DNA of 64,000 bases from the NCBI GenBank assembly GCA_001600095.1, contig BCIX01000002.1:620001-684000 (forward strand). The letters run 5' to 3'. A program made the position numbers and the translations under genes. The notes beneath the pieces are model-generated. The model was not told the origin of the DNA. It did not search any database and saw only the letters and a list, made by a program, of their open reading frames with translations. Source of the DNA: Bullera alba (Eukaryota > Basidiomycota > Tremellomycetes > Tremellales > Bulleraceae). Shown here piece after piece: positions 37,301-49,548 of the stretch. Each line of letters begins with the position of its first letter. The stretch's first letter is position 1.

Positions 37301-39061
37301 CTTCAATTTTACGCCAACCGTGAGTCTGATCTGCTCATCTCAAAGTGGAGACGTAAAGCTGACTCTTAGTTAGTCATGCGTCAAGCTGAACAACATTGAG
37401 GCAGCTCGACAGCAGCTGGATAAACTGTACCAGGATATGAGGGTGGACGATCTCTCTGCCTATGAAACATCCGAGCCGCCTCCTACACCTAACGGCCAGG
37501 TCTACCTATTCACAGTGAAAATCCTGCTGGCCGAAGGGCTGAATATGGACGGAACTTCAAACAAATTGCCAGACTCTTTTGTGATCATCTCGGATGAGCA
37601 CGGTAATCGATACGCCAAGACACGAACGATATATGACGATGCGGACCCACGATGGGACGAGACGTTTGACATACCTGTACGAGGAGACGGCGCATGGTTC
37701 ATGGCGACGATACGACACAGGGTGCTTGGACCTGGCAAACACGACCTGCTAGGGCGAGCATACCTACGCTTGGACCCCAATCAGTACAACGACCTCATTT
37801 CCAAGGATGTGCTGTTACCGCTCGACACGAGAGGCGGGCATCTGCTGCTGAGAGTCAGCATGGAGGGTGAGAGGGATGATATTCAGTATCATTTCGGAAG
37901 AGCGTTCAGATGGTTAAAACGGACGGAAGGGGATATGGTCAGGACTTTTGTGGACAAGGTGAGTTGAGCGTATGTCGGGAGATTCACATGCTCACGCGAC
38001 TCAGATGACGCCTGTACTGCGACATACCTTGTCGCGGTCATCGATCAAGTCTGTGCTCAAGCCCGGTAATTCATCACTGAACTCGCTCACTACATCGCTT
38101 GATTACAATGAGGCTCTAGGCAAGATCTCCGCCGCGTATCGATCGGTCGACTACAACGAGGCGCTCGGCAAGCTGTCCGCAGCTTATCGATCTGCACTTG
38201 GCACGCCGGAATACAGCATACCGCTTCCCCCTCGCGAAGAGAGGTCAAACGGAGGCATACCACCTTCGGCCGAGTCCCCTGTCTCGGCGACATCGGCATC
38301 AGCAGTGCAACGACGCAAACCTCCCACAGACGCTGAGATCGAGTCGGCAATCCATCCGTTATTCGACTATCTCGACGCCAACAATCACACCCTCGCCTCG
38401 ACATTGAGCAAAGACGCGATGCAGAGCGTCATGGCCAAGTTGTGGAAGCAGATTTTGATGACAATCGAGAGTCTGATCGTGCCCCCCCTGAGTGACAAGC
38501 CGTCGCATATGCGGGCGCTGTCCGATGGCGAGCTGGACATTGCGCTCAAATGGCTCAAGTTCCTCAGGGACTTCTTCTACGTTGGCGGTGATGAGAGTGG
38601 TGTTCCCCTCAACATTCTGCAAAACGCCAAATTCAACGAGATATTGAGCGTGAGGATCTACTACGATTGGCGGACGGACGATTTGATGGAGGTGAGTCGG
38701 CAGTGTGTCCAAGCGGTGTCTGAAACGAGCTGACCGTTTGTCAGGAATGTATTCGAGGTTTCCAGAACACTTTGAAGTACAGGGCGACAAGACCTTCGAA
38801 ATCACTCTTATCACAGCGGAATCTGGGCACGATCAAAGCTAGAAAGTCTGCCAAACGAGCCACGCCTGCTGGTGCCGGGAATACAGAGATGATCATGCGG
38901 ATATTACGGATGCGGTGAGTCTTGCGCTTTGACTTTTTGTGTTCCTGCTGACCTCTCACAGACAAGGGACACAAGAGTTTCTCGCACAGCAGATACAGAT
39001 TATGTCGGTGGTCAAGTTGGACAATCCGAAGAAGGGAAAGAGCTTGATGATAAGACGGTGA
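34314..39061 (+). CDS. Munc13/Ync13-like protein with MUN-type region and C2 domain
   Basis: A fungal Munc13-like protein; the Schizosaccharomyces relative Ync13 acts in vesicle fusion and membrane traffic at division sites. The model starts with MTSESCLE joined to an 18-nt exon (34401-34418) giving YALRVA, then ACLQVLIDQRARQPPPAPPP. Further blocks are FWNSPWPDKAFQKQMRESRK, a long helical DUF810/MUN region (VSTLSQMMLLMMQANPT, SLLGECAVRWRLPASFRAWV, RAISKADQLLLLGI-type helices), and a C2 domain near 37490-37860 (YLFTVKILLAEGLNMDGTSN, FVIISDEHGNRYAKTRTIYD, DPRWDETFDIPV). After it come two near-identical 16-residue repeats and a second helical region (LKWLKFLRDFFYVGGDESGV). It ends GKSLMIRR with TGA at 39059-39061. 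The first two exons are the least certain part. Confidence 0.85.
38096..38190 (+). repeat. two-copy 16-residue internal repeat
   Basis: DYNEALGKISAAYRS and VDYNEALGKLSAAYRS lie side by side in the Munc13-like protein. The protein copies are nearly identical while the DNA copies differ at several third positions. Confidence 0.85.
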
Positions 39062-39647
39062 AGGATTGGATAGAAGATAGATGGCGGAAACGAGAATCAT
39101 TGGTTGACGAGATATACTGGAGCATCTTTGGTTTCGCCGAGTGTGTAATATGTACCTGCATATCCTTGGGGCTGGCTGTCACATTCCCTTCTGTACTCTA
39201 CGGGTGTGTGGGCCAGCGTGTCGGAAAGTATCGATAGGGAAGTGAATACTCTCGGTGGTGCAGTCACGCGTGTCCCCGAAAAGCGGCCCGACGCGTCCTT
39301 CCGCGTGCCTTATCCCTGCTGCTTCACCTCACTCGCTCCTCTCTTTGTTCTGATCACGACCAGACTCCGCCCTCCTTACGTCCTTTGGCCTTTGGACATC
39401 AACGCACGCCGCTTTGGGTATTCACATTCGACCATTTTCGACGTGACATTCCGGAGTGCTGTCACATACTACAGCTGGTTCTAGTCGCAACCTAATACCA
39501 AGGGGGCGATTGTCATCACGAAGACGGAACATCGCTTCTTTCAGCATCTAGTCTGGGCTTATCGGTCACCGGTATCGGCTCGATACTTGGTACTGTACAT
39601 TGGCGCTTTACCTTCGATACTGTCATCGTACCACCTACACCTTGGTC
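39062..39647. other. intergenic region upstream of STE20
   Basis: About 585 bp between the Munc13-like stop and the STE20 ATG. It should contain the STE20 promoter. I see no TGAAACA/TGAAACG element here and no convincing ORF. Confidence 0.4.
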
Positions 39648-42107
39648 ATGTCGTTCAATAATCTTTCTTCGCTTACACCTTCGAGGCCTGCTCCAACACC
39701 ACCTCTCCGCCCAAATCCCTCCTCGTCTAGCTCATACCGTTCGATCTCGGGTCCGAATCCCGGGTCTACCTCGTCTTCTGCGTCGTCTCGGGCACAGGGC
39801 AACTCGGGCGCCTTCAGCTCTACAGCCTACTCCTCGTCTTTCCCCATTCTGAACCCTTCTTCTGCTCTCGGTCCACAGAGCACATCGAGTAAGAACGTCA
39901 CGGTGAGATGTGGTCCAGCAAGCGTCAAGGAGGAGGGACTGCGGAGCTTCATGTGGAGTAAGAAGTGGTTGGTACTAGGCGGAGTGGATCTGCAGGTATT
40001 CAAGAACGAAGTAAGTCCAGAGCGCTTTCAGTTGGGCAGTCTCTGATGACGCTGCAGCAATCATCTTCGCCGTCATACACCTGCTCTTTAGCCGATGTGA
40101 TTGATGTCCAGCGTGTCGATCTGAAGCCATTCTGCATAGAGCTCGAGGTCAAGGACAAGTTGGTGTACTTTGCCTTCAGGTCCGACGAAGAGGTGTATGG
40201 ATGGATGGAGGACATCTACTCGAGATCACCTCTGATGGGCGTCTCTCAACCTACAAACTTCGTTCATCAGGTCCATGTTGGCTTTGATCCTATCTCAGGT
40301 GGCTTCACAGTGAGTCGATGGGAGCAAGCCTTCATTCTCAGTCATACTGATCAGCCTCGGTAGGGTCTACCCGCACAATGGAGCAAGCTCTTGACCTCAT
40401 CCGCTATCACCAAAGAGGAAGCGGCAAGGCATCCAGAAGCAGTCCTCGATGTTCTCCAATTCTACACTCAGCAGCAGCTTGGCCAGGGAGGAGGCGACTA
40501 TCAGCCTGCACCTATACCCTCCCTCCCCTCGAACAGCCGAACGACGAGTTCCGCTGCCACTCGATTCGAGGGCGTTGGCCTCGCTGGACAGCAACAACAG
40601 CAAAGAGACAGGGAGCGCGAGCAGAGTCGCGAATTGGAGCGAGAGAAGGAGAGGGAGATGGAGCGGGAAAGAGAGAGGGAGCGGGAACGTCAGAAGGACC
40701 GTGAGAGGCAGCGGGACAAGGAGCGAGAAAGCCAACGTCTGCGCGAGCAGGATCGAGAGCGTGAGAGGGAGAGGGAAAGAGAGCGACAGCAGGTGTGTGA
40801 TGATGCTCTGCGGTGACTCGCATGACTGATAATTGCGGCAGGACAAATCGCGACTGGTGGCAGAGAGGAAGGCTCCAGCTCCTCCCAAGCCCGCTACAGC
40901 TGCACCACCTGCACCCGTGCAACCTAAGGCTGAGCCGAAGCCAGCGCCGACGCCAGCTGCTGCACCCTCCGCCGAGTCAACCGCCAGGCCTGAGAGGCGG
41001 ATCAGCACAATGAACGAAGCTCAGATCATGGAGAAGCTGCGGAGTGTCGTCAGTCCAGAAGATCCCAGTCAGCTGTATTCGAAGATCAAGAAAGTCGGTC
41101 AGGGGTAAGTCGAAATTATGACCGAAAGATGGGAAGATGCTAATGAAAATCTCCCAGCGCTTCGGGTCTGGTATTCGTCGCCAAGACCCTCGCAACGGGC
41201 AAGAAGGTCGCTATCAAGCAGATGGACCTGGCTCAGCAACCTCGGAAAGAGCTGATCGTCAACGAGATCATTGTTATGAAAGAGTCTCAACATCCCAACG
41301 TGGTCAATTTCTTGGAAGCCTTCTTGATCCGGAACTCTGAACTTTGGGTCGTCATGGAATTCATGGAGGGTGGTGCTTTGACCGACGTGATCGAGAACAA
41401 CAAATTGGAGGAGGACCAGATCGCCGCTATCTGCCTGGAGGCGAGTCACGGCGATCCCCTGAACCAAGCTCGACGCTGACGTACTGTCCAGACTTGTCGA
41501 GGCTTGCAACATCTGCACTCCCGATCCATCATCCATCGAGATATCAAGTCTGACAATCTGCTCATGAACTCCCATGGCGAAATCAAGATCAGTGAGTCCG
41601 GGCAGAGGAACGAGCTGTCTGGACATCTCTGACCCGGTCGTAGCCGATTTCGGATTCTCGGCCAAGTTGACTGATCAAAAGGCCAAACGGGCGACAATGG
41701 TCGGTACACCATACTGGATGGCACCGGAAGTCGTCAAGCAAAAGGAATACGGGGCCAAGGTCGATATCTGGTCACTCGGTATCATGGCAATAGAGATGAT
41801 CGAGAACGAGCCGCCATACCTTGACGAGGAGCCTCTCAAAGCACTCTACTTGATCGCGACCAATGGTACACCCACCTTGAAGCAGCCGGAGCGTCTCAGC
41901 CAGGACCTCAAACACTTCCTCAGCGTTTGTCTATGCGTCGATGTTGCATTTAGAGCGACCTCAACCGAGTTATTGAAGGTCAGTATCTCATTGATTACTA
42001 TCTATACTTTGCGCTGACTCTTACTGTAGCACGAGTTCTTGAGGATGGCATGCCCTGTGCGAGACCTAGCACCGTTACTGAAGTTCAAACAGACTTCTGG
42101 TTCGTGA
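39648..42107 (+). CDS. STE20: Ste20/Cla4-type p21-activated kinase (PH-CRIB-kinase)
   Basis: A PAK-family kinase that links Cdc42/Rac GTPases to the pheromone MAPK cascade and to polarity; STE20 is a MAT-locus gene in Cryptococcus. From the ATG at 39648: a Ser/Pro-rich leader, a PH domain ([57 protein letters not shown]), a CRIB motif (ISQP-type: [32 protein letters not shown]), then a highly charged Arg/Glu linker, then the kinase: VGQGASGLVF glycine loop, [10 protein letters not shown] (VAIK lysine), [26 protein letters not shown] (HRD), [23 protein letters not shown]. It ends [10 protein letters not shown] with TGA at 42105-42107. Only about 68 bp separate its stop from that of the convergent DBP10. 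PH plus CRIB makes it Cla4/Ste20-alpha-like rather than Pak1-like. Confidence 0.94.
40611..40794 (+). repeat. purine-rich repeat encoding an Arg/Glu linker
   Basis: Almost pure GAG/CGN/AAG codons make a highly charged stretch (motifs such as [16 protein letters not shown]) of about 60 residues between the CRIB motif and the kinase domain of STE20. It would form a single alpha-helix or coiled coil and is prone to length change. Confidence 0.85.
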
Positions 42108-42175
42108 AAGGGTTGCCTTTACTGCTCGAATGGATCACACTCGCGTTTGCAAACGGCAATGATGCATCGACTGAA

Positions 42176-44680
42176 CTATTTTCGTCGGCGCGGGGCTCTG
42201 CTGTTCTTCGCTTTGCGCTGAAATTTCGTTGGCATGATGCGACTGCAGGCGATACCTTGAGAGAGACCACTCACTTTCTCTAGATTCCGACGCGAGCCGA
42301 GGATAGCCGAAGGAGACTTAAGCTCTGTTTTGAGCTGCTGATGTCGATAGTGCTGCAACTATTTTGATCAGATACGCGGCCGCGCAGGGAAGAACTCACC
42401 TTCTTTGGTTTGCTGGGTTCGTCCTTTGAGCCATCTGAAGGTTGACCCCTCTTGGATTTTCGCCATTCATCATACCGACCGCTTCTATAACTGGCCGGTA
42501 GGAGTGCCCCACTCTCACTGCGGATCATCTTCTTGTTGTCTGCGCCAACCTCGTTTTTATTGCCAAACTTTTTGGATTTGCGATCCCACTTCAATTGGCT
42601 GGCTTTGCCTGCTCGGACAGCTGATCCCTCATCCTGAACAAGATCCAAGGTAGAAGATCTCATCTGATCCACGAAGTTGGCATCCTTGAGTGAATACCTA
42701 GTCTGATCAGCTACTGACATTGGCCATAGTTGACATACCCGCTATTCTTCTCTGCGCCCTGTTGCCGATGATCAATGTAATGCTCATCGCGATAGGACCG
42801 AGTAGTCTGAGCTAAGTCAGCGAGGTTCGTGCCGAACCTGTCTTTGATTACCTTGACGTCTGTGACCATAGGCTCCTCCTCATCATCGCTTTCGATACTT
42901 GCCAATGCCTTCTTTGGCCGAGTGTCCCTCTGAGCGACAACCCGGCGGCGCGCACTCATGAGATCGACACTGCCTTTCGACCCTCGTTTGCCCAGTTCGA
43001 GAATTGTCTCCTGAGGGGTGAAATTCTGTACCGATGCGAGTAATCTGCTTTGCAGTTGTGCAACTTCGCTGTCGGCCACCGAACCGTATGAGGGATGTTC
43101 GGGAGGCGCAGTCTCTTTGGCGTTAACGCGCTGGCGCAATGCTTTCGAGTTGCGATGAGAGGCGGCCGAAGCTTTCGAGCGCGACCTTTCGAACATGGTC
43201 TGACCCTTCCGCATGACCTGCCTTAGACTGGGCAAATCCGAGGCTGTTTCCTCGAGGGCGCTGATTGACTCTAACTTCTGATCGATAGCGGTTTGAGGGA
43301 TGGTGAAGAACATACCAGATTGATTTTGCGTTATGGGCTGTTCTAAGAAAGTCTCTAACTCCAACAGGTACGGCAACTCCTCCTTGGTGACGAAGGACCA
43401 TGCAGCACCTTTGCGGCCCGCTCTCGCTGTTCTCCCGACGCGATGGATGAAATTGCGGACTCCGGTTGGGAAGTCGTAGTTGATGACGTTGTCCATAATC
43501 GGTATGTCCAGGCCTCGGGCTGCGACGTCCGTCACAATGAGCAGATCTGCCGTTCCGTCGCGGAACCCCGCCAGTTGTTGCTGTCTAGCTATCTGATCCA
43601 AGGATCCGTAGATGTGATTGACGCGGTAACCGACGGTGACCAACAAGTGTGATAGGTACTCGACGTGGTGCTTCGTGGACACAAATATGATTGCCTGAGG
43701 CGATTTCTCCGTTTCCTGTCTATTTGTGAGAACTCGCAGATTCGTCTCCAAGATCGCAAGTAGCGCAGCTTCCTTCATAGTTGACTTGACATCGAAAAAT
43801 GCCATGGCCAAATCTTCGGAGATTTTGTGGTCTGCATCTAAGCGGATGAGCAGAGGATTGACGAGACCGGCCTTGGCAAACTCTGCGACAGCTGAGGGTA
43901 GGGTGGCGGAAAAGAGTAGATTCTGGCGAGATGCAGGCAGTCGATGCACGATCTCATGGAGTTGAAGTTCGAACCCCATTTCGAACAGCCTACAGTCAGC
44001 GAAACCCCGATTGGATACTCACCGGTCGGCCTCATCGTAGATGACCATTTCCAAGCTACGAAAATCGAGATTCATCTCCACTGCTACATGCAACAATCGT
44101 CCCGGTGTAGCGATTATGCTGGAGGTGAGCGATATGTCCGTTTCCAGCACTCACATGTCAGGTTGCTCCGATAAAGCTTCGAATTGCTTATCAAGTCCTT
44201 CTCCGCCCATGATCAATGCCCAAGTCAAGCCCTGACTGTCCTTGCCCGGCCCTCGGGCAGCAGAACGACCTAGGTCTTTGCCAACCTTGAGGATCTGCAT
44301 CGCTAGCTCCCTCGCCGGACACAGGATCAAAGCCCTAGTTCCTCGCTTTGGATTGTGCGCGGTCGTCAAGTGCTGTATGAGGGGTATGAGGTATGCTAGT
44401 GTCTTTCCAGAACCGGTACGAGCCATACCGAGAACGTCACGCGGCGGGGTTGACAGTGTCGAGGGGAGGGTGTTCCGCTGGATTGGTGTCGGGACTTTGA
44501 ATCCCCGCAGAGTGAGAGCCTTCGAAATGGTCGCGTTTACCCCTGCAAGTACTTAGCAAGGCGATGGCATGATTCTGACTCACCCAGAGCCTGCCATGCG
44601 CCACCCCGAGCTTTGGCGGCAGTAGATGATTCTCCATTCGCGATAGGCATCCATCCTGCGGTTGCGACCGAGGCCGGCAT
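42176..44680 (-). CDS. DBP10: Dbp10 DEAD-box RNA helicase (60S ribosome biogenesis)
   Basis: Dbp10 (DDX54) is a nucleolar helicase of large-subunit assembly. Visible motifs: Q-motif region [19 protein letters not shown], motif [17 protein letters not shown], motif Ia PARELAMQI, motif II with [18 protein letters not shown] split by an intron near 44000, motif [19 protein letters not shown], motif [20 protein letters not shown], motif [20 protein letters not shown], motif [13 protein letters not shown]. The C-terminal family extension is present ([28 protein letters not shown]). The start at 44680 ([19 protein letters not shown]) is chosen over in-frame upstream ATGs because the conserved part begins soon after it. 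The 3' end is less sure: one or two small introns lead to [20 protein letters not shown] and TAG at 42176. Confidence 0.9.
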
Positions 44681-45057
44681 GATTATTTGTAGAGACGTTG
44701 GCGGTCGTTCTGGTATCTCGAGAGCACGATATGAGGCACTGGATGCTAGCGTGTGCATGACAAAGGTCACGATAAGATGCTCCAACACGGCGTGTGTAGG
44801 CCAGCAGCTACCGTACCGGACCAACTGGTCGGTCAGCGGCACGAGCTCGATATCTGAACTTTTCTGGTCACGTGATATTCAAAATCCGGCTCCGGGTGGC
44901 GAGCAGCTCTGAATGGAAGCGGTTGCTCTGAGCTTCAGTTGATGAGTCAAAGCTTTTGCGATACGGATTGCCATCATTCGTCTTTGATCCACGGCACACT
45001 CTTCGAGAAGAAGCCATCCAACTCCAACAACTCACAGCAATCCCCTATCGCATCATC
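44681..45057. promoter_or_regulatory. divergent promoter region DBP10 / REI1
   Basis: About 377 bp between divergent starts of two 60S-biogenesis genes, so a shared ribosome-biogenesis promoter is plausible (inference). No element was identified by eye. Confidence 0.4.
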
Positions 45058-46469
45058 ATGTTCACCTGCATATCATGCCGAGTTGCATTCGAGTCGGCAG
45101 ACGAACAACGAGGGCATTTCGCAACCGACTGGCACCGTTACAACATGAAGCGTCGGGTCGCAAGCTTGCCTCCTGTCGCCGCCGCTTCCTTCAATGAAAA
45201 GGTCATGGAGAGGAGGGAGCAGAACGCAGTCCGGATCGATCCAAGAGATCTCTTCTGTGGGCCTTGCAGGTGAGCATAACTTACGTGGTGTATGGGTTGA
45301 CACATCGTTGCAGCAAATCCTTCTCCAGTGAAAACGCCTATCGGACCCACGTTCAGTCAAAAAAGCATCGCGAGCGAGAAGCAACCTTGCGCGATGAGCC
45401 TCAAACCGCCACATCTGCCGTTCCGCTCCCCGAAACGACCTCTGGAGAGCCTACGTCCGGTACTTCCTCAAACCGAGGCAAGATCGCTGAAGAAGACGAA
45501 GAGGACGAAGACGACGAAGACGATGACGATGAGGAGGGAATCGAGGCCCGAATATCCGCTGCAAGACGAGGCATACGTCCCTCGGATTGCCTCTTCTGCA
45601 CGAGCAAGTCTTCGGACGTGAAGGCCAATGTCGCGCACATGGCCAGCCAGCACAGCTTCTTCATTCCGGATCAAGACATACTGGTCGACCTGACTGGACT
45701 TCTCGCCTATTTGGGTGAAAAGGTGTTGATTGGCAATCTCTGTCTATTCTGCCCCAATGGAGGCAAAGAATTCGCCGACGTAGCTGCCGTACGACGACAC
45801 ATGATCGACAAGTATCATTGCAAGATCGCCTATGACACGGACGAAGACAGAGCAGAGTTGGCCGATTATTACAGCTTTGAGGTAGACGAAGAGGATGGTT
45901 CGGACTGGGAGGAAGTAGAAGAGGGAGACGATGATGTCGCACAGGTAAGTTTACCTATTCAGGGCGATCGCTGATACTGTCAGCGGCCCGCTGCGCTCGC
46001 GACAGACGGGCTGTCTCTCGTGCTACCGAACGGTCGCACGTTGGGCCACCGATCGATGCGGGTCTACTATTCTCAAAACCTTCGTCATCCCTCCTCCATT
46101 CCATCGCGAACCGATTTGTCGACCCTCAGAGTCGACCAAGTCAGAAAACGATTGGCCGACCCAAGTCTTGCTCTGGTTCCCGTTGCAGGAGGCCAAGGAG
46201 CATTCGGCCGGGGACTAGAAGTGATGAAAGCTAGGAATGCGGGTGAGGCTAAATGGGCTCGTCAGCAGGCACGGTCGCATCTAGATCAACGCAAGAAAGA
46301 AGCCATGAAGACCAGAGTGGGTTACGTGCATAACAACCAGAAACGTGAGTTGAATGATGTTTCCTTATCGAGCAACGATACTGACAGACGAGTTAGATTT
46401 CCGAGACCCATTGCGTGAGTGGGCGTTCCTGAAACACCAAGTCAAGCTGATTGTTTTTCAGTGCAATAG
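45058..46469 (+). CDS. REI1: Rei1-like C2H2 zinc-finger 60S maturation factor (ZNF622)
   Basis: Rei1 acts late in cytoplasmic 60S maturation, helping release and recycle Arx1. From the ATG at 45058: CISCRVAFESADEQRGHFAT with DWHRYNMKRRVASLPPV, CGPCRKSFSSENAYRTHVQS, an acidic stretch, DCLFCTSKSSDVKANVAHMA, GLLAYLGEKVLIGNLCLFC, VRRHMIDKYHCKIAYDTDED, a second acidic stretch, LVLPNGRTLGHRSMRVYYSQ, and VGYVHNNQK. An 18-nt exon (46397-46414) plus the last exon give HFRDPLLQ and TAG at 46467-46469, the family's diagnostic C-terminus. It is head-to-head with DBP10. Confidence 0.94.
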
Positions 46470-47388
46470 ACGACATCATCCATATCCTTTCCTCTTGTCT
46501 CGTACCCATTGCAATGCAAGCGAGGACTGCATGCAGAATGTCACCTGACCTGGTTTGTCCTGCGATGCAAGTCTCAAATACGCTCACCATGCCCACGTGA
46601 CAGGAGAGATCGGTATCTCCGGTAATCAAACGTGTTAAAGCTCAGACCATGCTCTCCCTCGTGCCACAACGTTGAGACCCACAAGCTGAGCTTTGATGGC
46701 CCAACCGGATCAGCCAAAATGCTGAATGGCACCGACTTGCCAGTTGTCAGGCCATTTAAGCGGTTGTTAGACATCGGGCGTTTCGACTCATTTGACCCGT
46801 TCAAATCAGGGAGCCCTTTTCTGCTAGATGACCATACGGCTAGAGAGAGCTCACAAACAGCATGAAAGACAGACTGGAAAGCTGGGGCTGGAGATCTGCC
46901 TGGAGTCCTGGACTAAGTTATATACACGAGTGGACAGTGCTCTACTAGTACCTACGAACACGTACATACCTCATTTGAGGCTTTATATGAACGGGCCGAT
47001 TAGGCTATAGGCAAGCCGACCGCGGTAATTAGAACGCTTAACTTGCTACACTAGCTAGTACTGTCAGTGTCAACTGTCAACGTTCAACTCTTTACAGTAG
47101 ACACTAGTAGTGATCAGTGATCATATTACGATCGTCAAGTAAGAGAAGACTTGTGTGTCAGCACACTGTCAGGCCTTTAGCATTGGTTTCAAGAGCGTCT
47201 GCACGTATCTCCTCTCGTGTGCGAAGGGGTGAGTACCACACTGGGTATCTGTAGCGTCTGCGGGTTTTTATGCGTGCTGAAGTCACTCTAGTCCGATCCA
47301 CAGGTTTGACCTCTCCGTCGGATCGCTCAGCTGTTTCTAGTCCCCGAACATGATTTGCTAGCCGGATCCTCTCACTGTTGCAGGCTTG
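46470..47388. other. 0.9-kb intergenic region REI1 / APP1
   Basis: No supported gene. Short echo words occur at 47055-47130 (GTCAACTGTCAACGTTCAAC, GTGATCAGTGATCATATTAC). A CAG acceptor-like site directly before the APP1 ATG suggests a 5' UTR intron. Confidence 0.4.
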
Positions 47389-49401
47389 ATGTCAAGCGGA
47401 AGAAACATGGACGAGATGACGTCGAGCTTTCGTGCGCTGTACAGAAAAGCCGCCTCCGCCGTAACAGACCTATCTTCCGATGCTGGGACAAACCGTATCC
47501 CGGACAAGGCGCAACATCTTGGCGATTGGATTCGTAGCTGGGGCTCAGATGAAGAACCACTATCTGCGAGGTCCGTCCGAGTATTGGTGCAACCTGGATG
47601 GGCGGTCAAGAAGTATCATGGACAGCAATCTCGAATACCTGCCGGTGAGTCATGCATCATTCAAAGTCCAGGGCTCTTCATGATACCACATAGACGCGAG
47701 CCCGTTCGACCTCATTGTGAATATCACTGGCATTGGCGTTGTCGACCGAGAGCTTTCCGCTGTTTCCCGAACACAGCGGGCTCTGATCCTCGTCGCAAAG
47801 CGTAGGTGCCCGAACCTTCTGGTCGAACTGACGCAGCCAGGATTTGCTTCTTTGCCAAGGATGCCTATAGTGGAGGGAACAACCTCATTGCCGCCACTTG
47901 CGGATAGCGGGTCTTCTCGTGGCATCTTATCTTCAGAGTTGGCATTCAAGGACTTGACTAAGTTGAAACATGCGCATTCCAACCTCGATTCACGACTTCA
48001 GCCCTTTTGGTCCTCTTCGGCACCCGAACAAGTGCTTGGCCTGAGAATCAAGACTCGGACCAACGGGGCAGGGCATGGATCGGTCTCATCAGCAGATTCA
48101 GCAAACATCCTGGTCGACACAACTGTCACAACCGATTCCCAAGGTCATTTTGTGAAGAGCCTGGTCATACCCTGGACGAAGCTGTGCACTGATCCGGCAT
48201 CCGTTCCATACATCTTCAAGCAGCATTCCGGCACTGCGAGCACGCATGACGTTCAAAACTGGGAATTAGACATTCAGATCAAAGCTGTGGATAGCTTAAT
48301 GGAGGATGAACCATCCTTGATCGACGAGCCGCCTGCTTCGGCGCCGTCCTCGACGGAGGCCACCTACTATATGCATGTAGCAGAAACGGCAGGGATCAGG
48401 GTGATCTCCGATTTGGTGAGTTAGACTACTTGTCTCACTGACGCATCTGTAGGATGATACGATCAAGCATAGTGACATACTTGCCGGCCCTAGAGAAGTC
48501 TTCAGGTGAGCATACTGAGATGCGGCTGGCCGCTTAAGGATCATACAGAAACGTCTTTTGTCGCCCTTTGGAAGATGTAGCGGTGCCGGGCATGAACAGC
48601 CTTTACCAGAAACTTGCGACCTGCGGTGTCTCTGGCTTTCACTATGTTGTGGGTATCCTCGTTCCGGTTGCAAGGTGTCTCACTGATCACCTGCAGTCGA
48701 ATTCACCTCTAGAGCTTCTCTCCACTATCAACGACTTTCTTCGTCTACACGCATTCCCGCCCCCTGTGTCCCTGAGAGTGGGTCGTGAAGGAGATATTGA
48801 AACATCCACTGACGTCTTTATCCAGCTGAAGCTCTACGGCGGCCGTTCATTAGTGGCCAGTCTTTTTGACTCTCCAGGTGATCGAAAACGCCAGGTTGTC
48901 AACAATATCTTCGATTCATTCCCGGACTCGAAATTCATTCTTATCGGGGATAGTGGGGAGCAGGACCTGGAACTCTACGCCTCGCTAGCTATAGACCATC
49001 CCCGTCGTGTTTTGGCCGTCATCATCCGAGACGTTACCAGTTGTCGAGCCCTAGAACTCCGACAGCTGCCGCTGACGGCCCGACGGACACCATCCCGGCA
49101 ATCTTCCGCCAGCTCTGTTCAAAGCTTCGAATCGATACGGGGATCCGGTCTCGGGAATCCTGTCAATAGTCGCGGACAGGACGGCCAAGACGCGGATTCG
49201 TTTTCGACAGCCTTGCACGAGATGCAGGATCTCACATCAGCACAAGAAAAGATACTCAAACGAGCTGCTCATTGGGACGAGCGAGTACTTCTGGCTCAAC
49301 ACACGATACCTGGCCACATTCCTCTCATCTTCTTCGAGCACACTTTCGAGATGGAAGACCAGATTGTTCAGTTGGCCAGGGCTGGATTGAATATTACGTA
49401 A
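47389..49401 (+). CDS. APP1: App1-like actin-patch phosphatidate phosphatase
   Basis: App1 dephosphorylates phosphatidate at cortical actin patches during endocytosis. The ATG at 47389 opens MSSGRNMDEMTSSFRALYRK; the first intron (47646-47693) joins RIPA to DASPFDLIVNITGIGVVDRE. The DUF2183 catalytic region carries the HAD-type motif DLDDTIKHSDIL (DxDxT), GMNSLYQKLATCGVSGFHYV, SNSPLELLSTINDFL, GDRKRQVVNNIFDSFPDSKF, ILIGDSGEQDLELYASLA. A Ser-rich tail ends VQLARAGLNIT with TAA at 49399-49401. Three or four introns. UBP6 starts only about 150 bp downstream on the same strand. Confidence 0.9.
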
Positions 49402-49548
49402 TGACTGGTGTCGTTTGGCCGTTGTATCATAGCTTGCAATATTGGCCCGCTTCGTAACCGCTTCGCGATGTATATCTTGCGCTAGCTATTACTGTATATC
49501 TCAAACTGCAAGGCCCATCGAATTGTAATCATTGCGGGACCCAAGGAC

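Noticed and set aside
40397..41008. 203-codon minus-strand frame opposite the STE20 linker
   Set aside because: Antisense of the Arg/Glu codon repeat gives a Leu/Ser/Pro-rich frame; no independent gene evidence.
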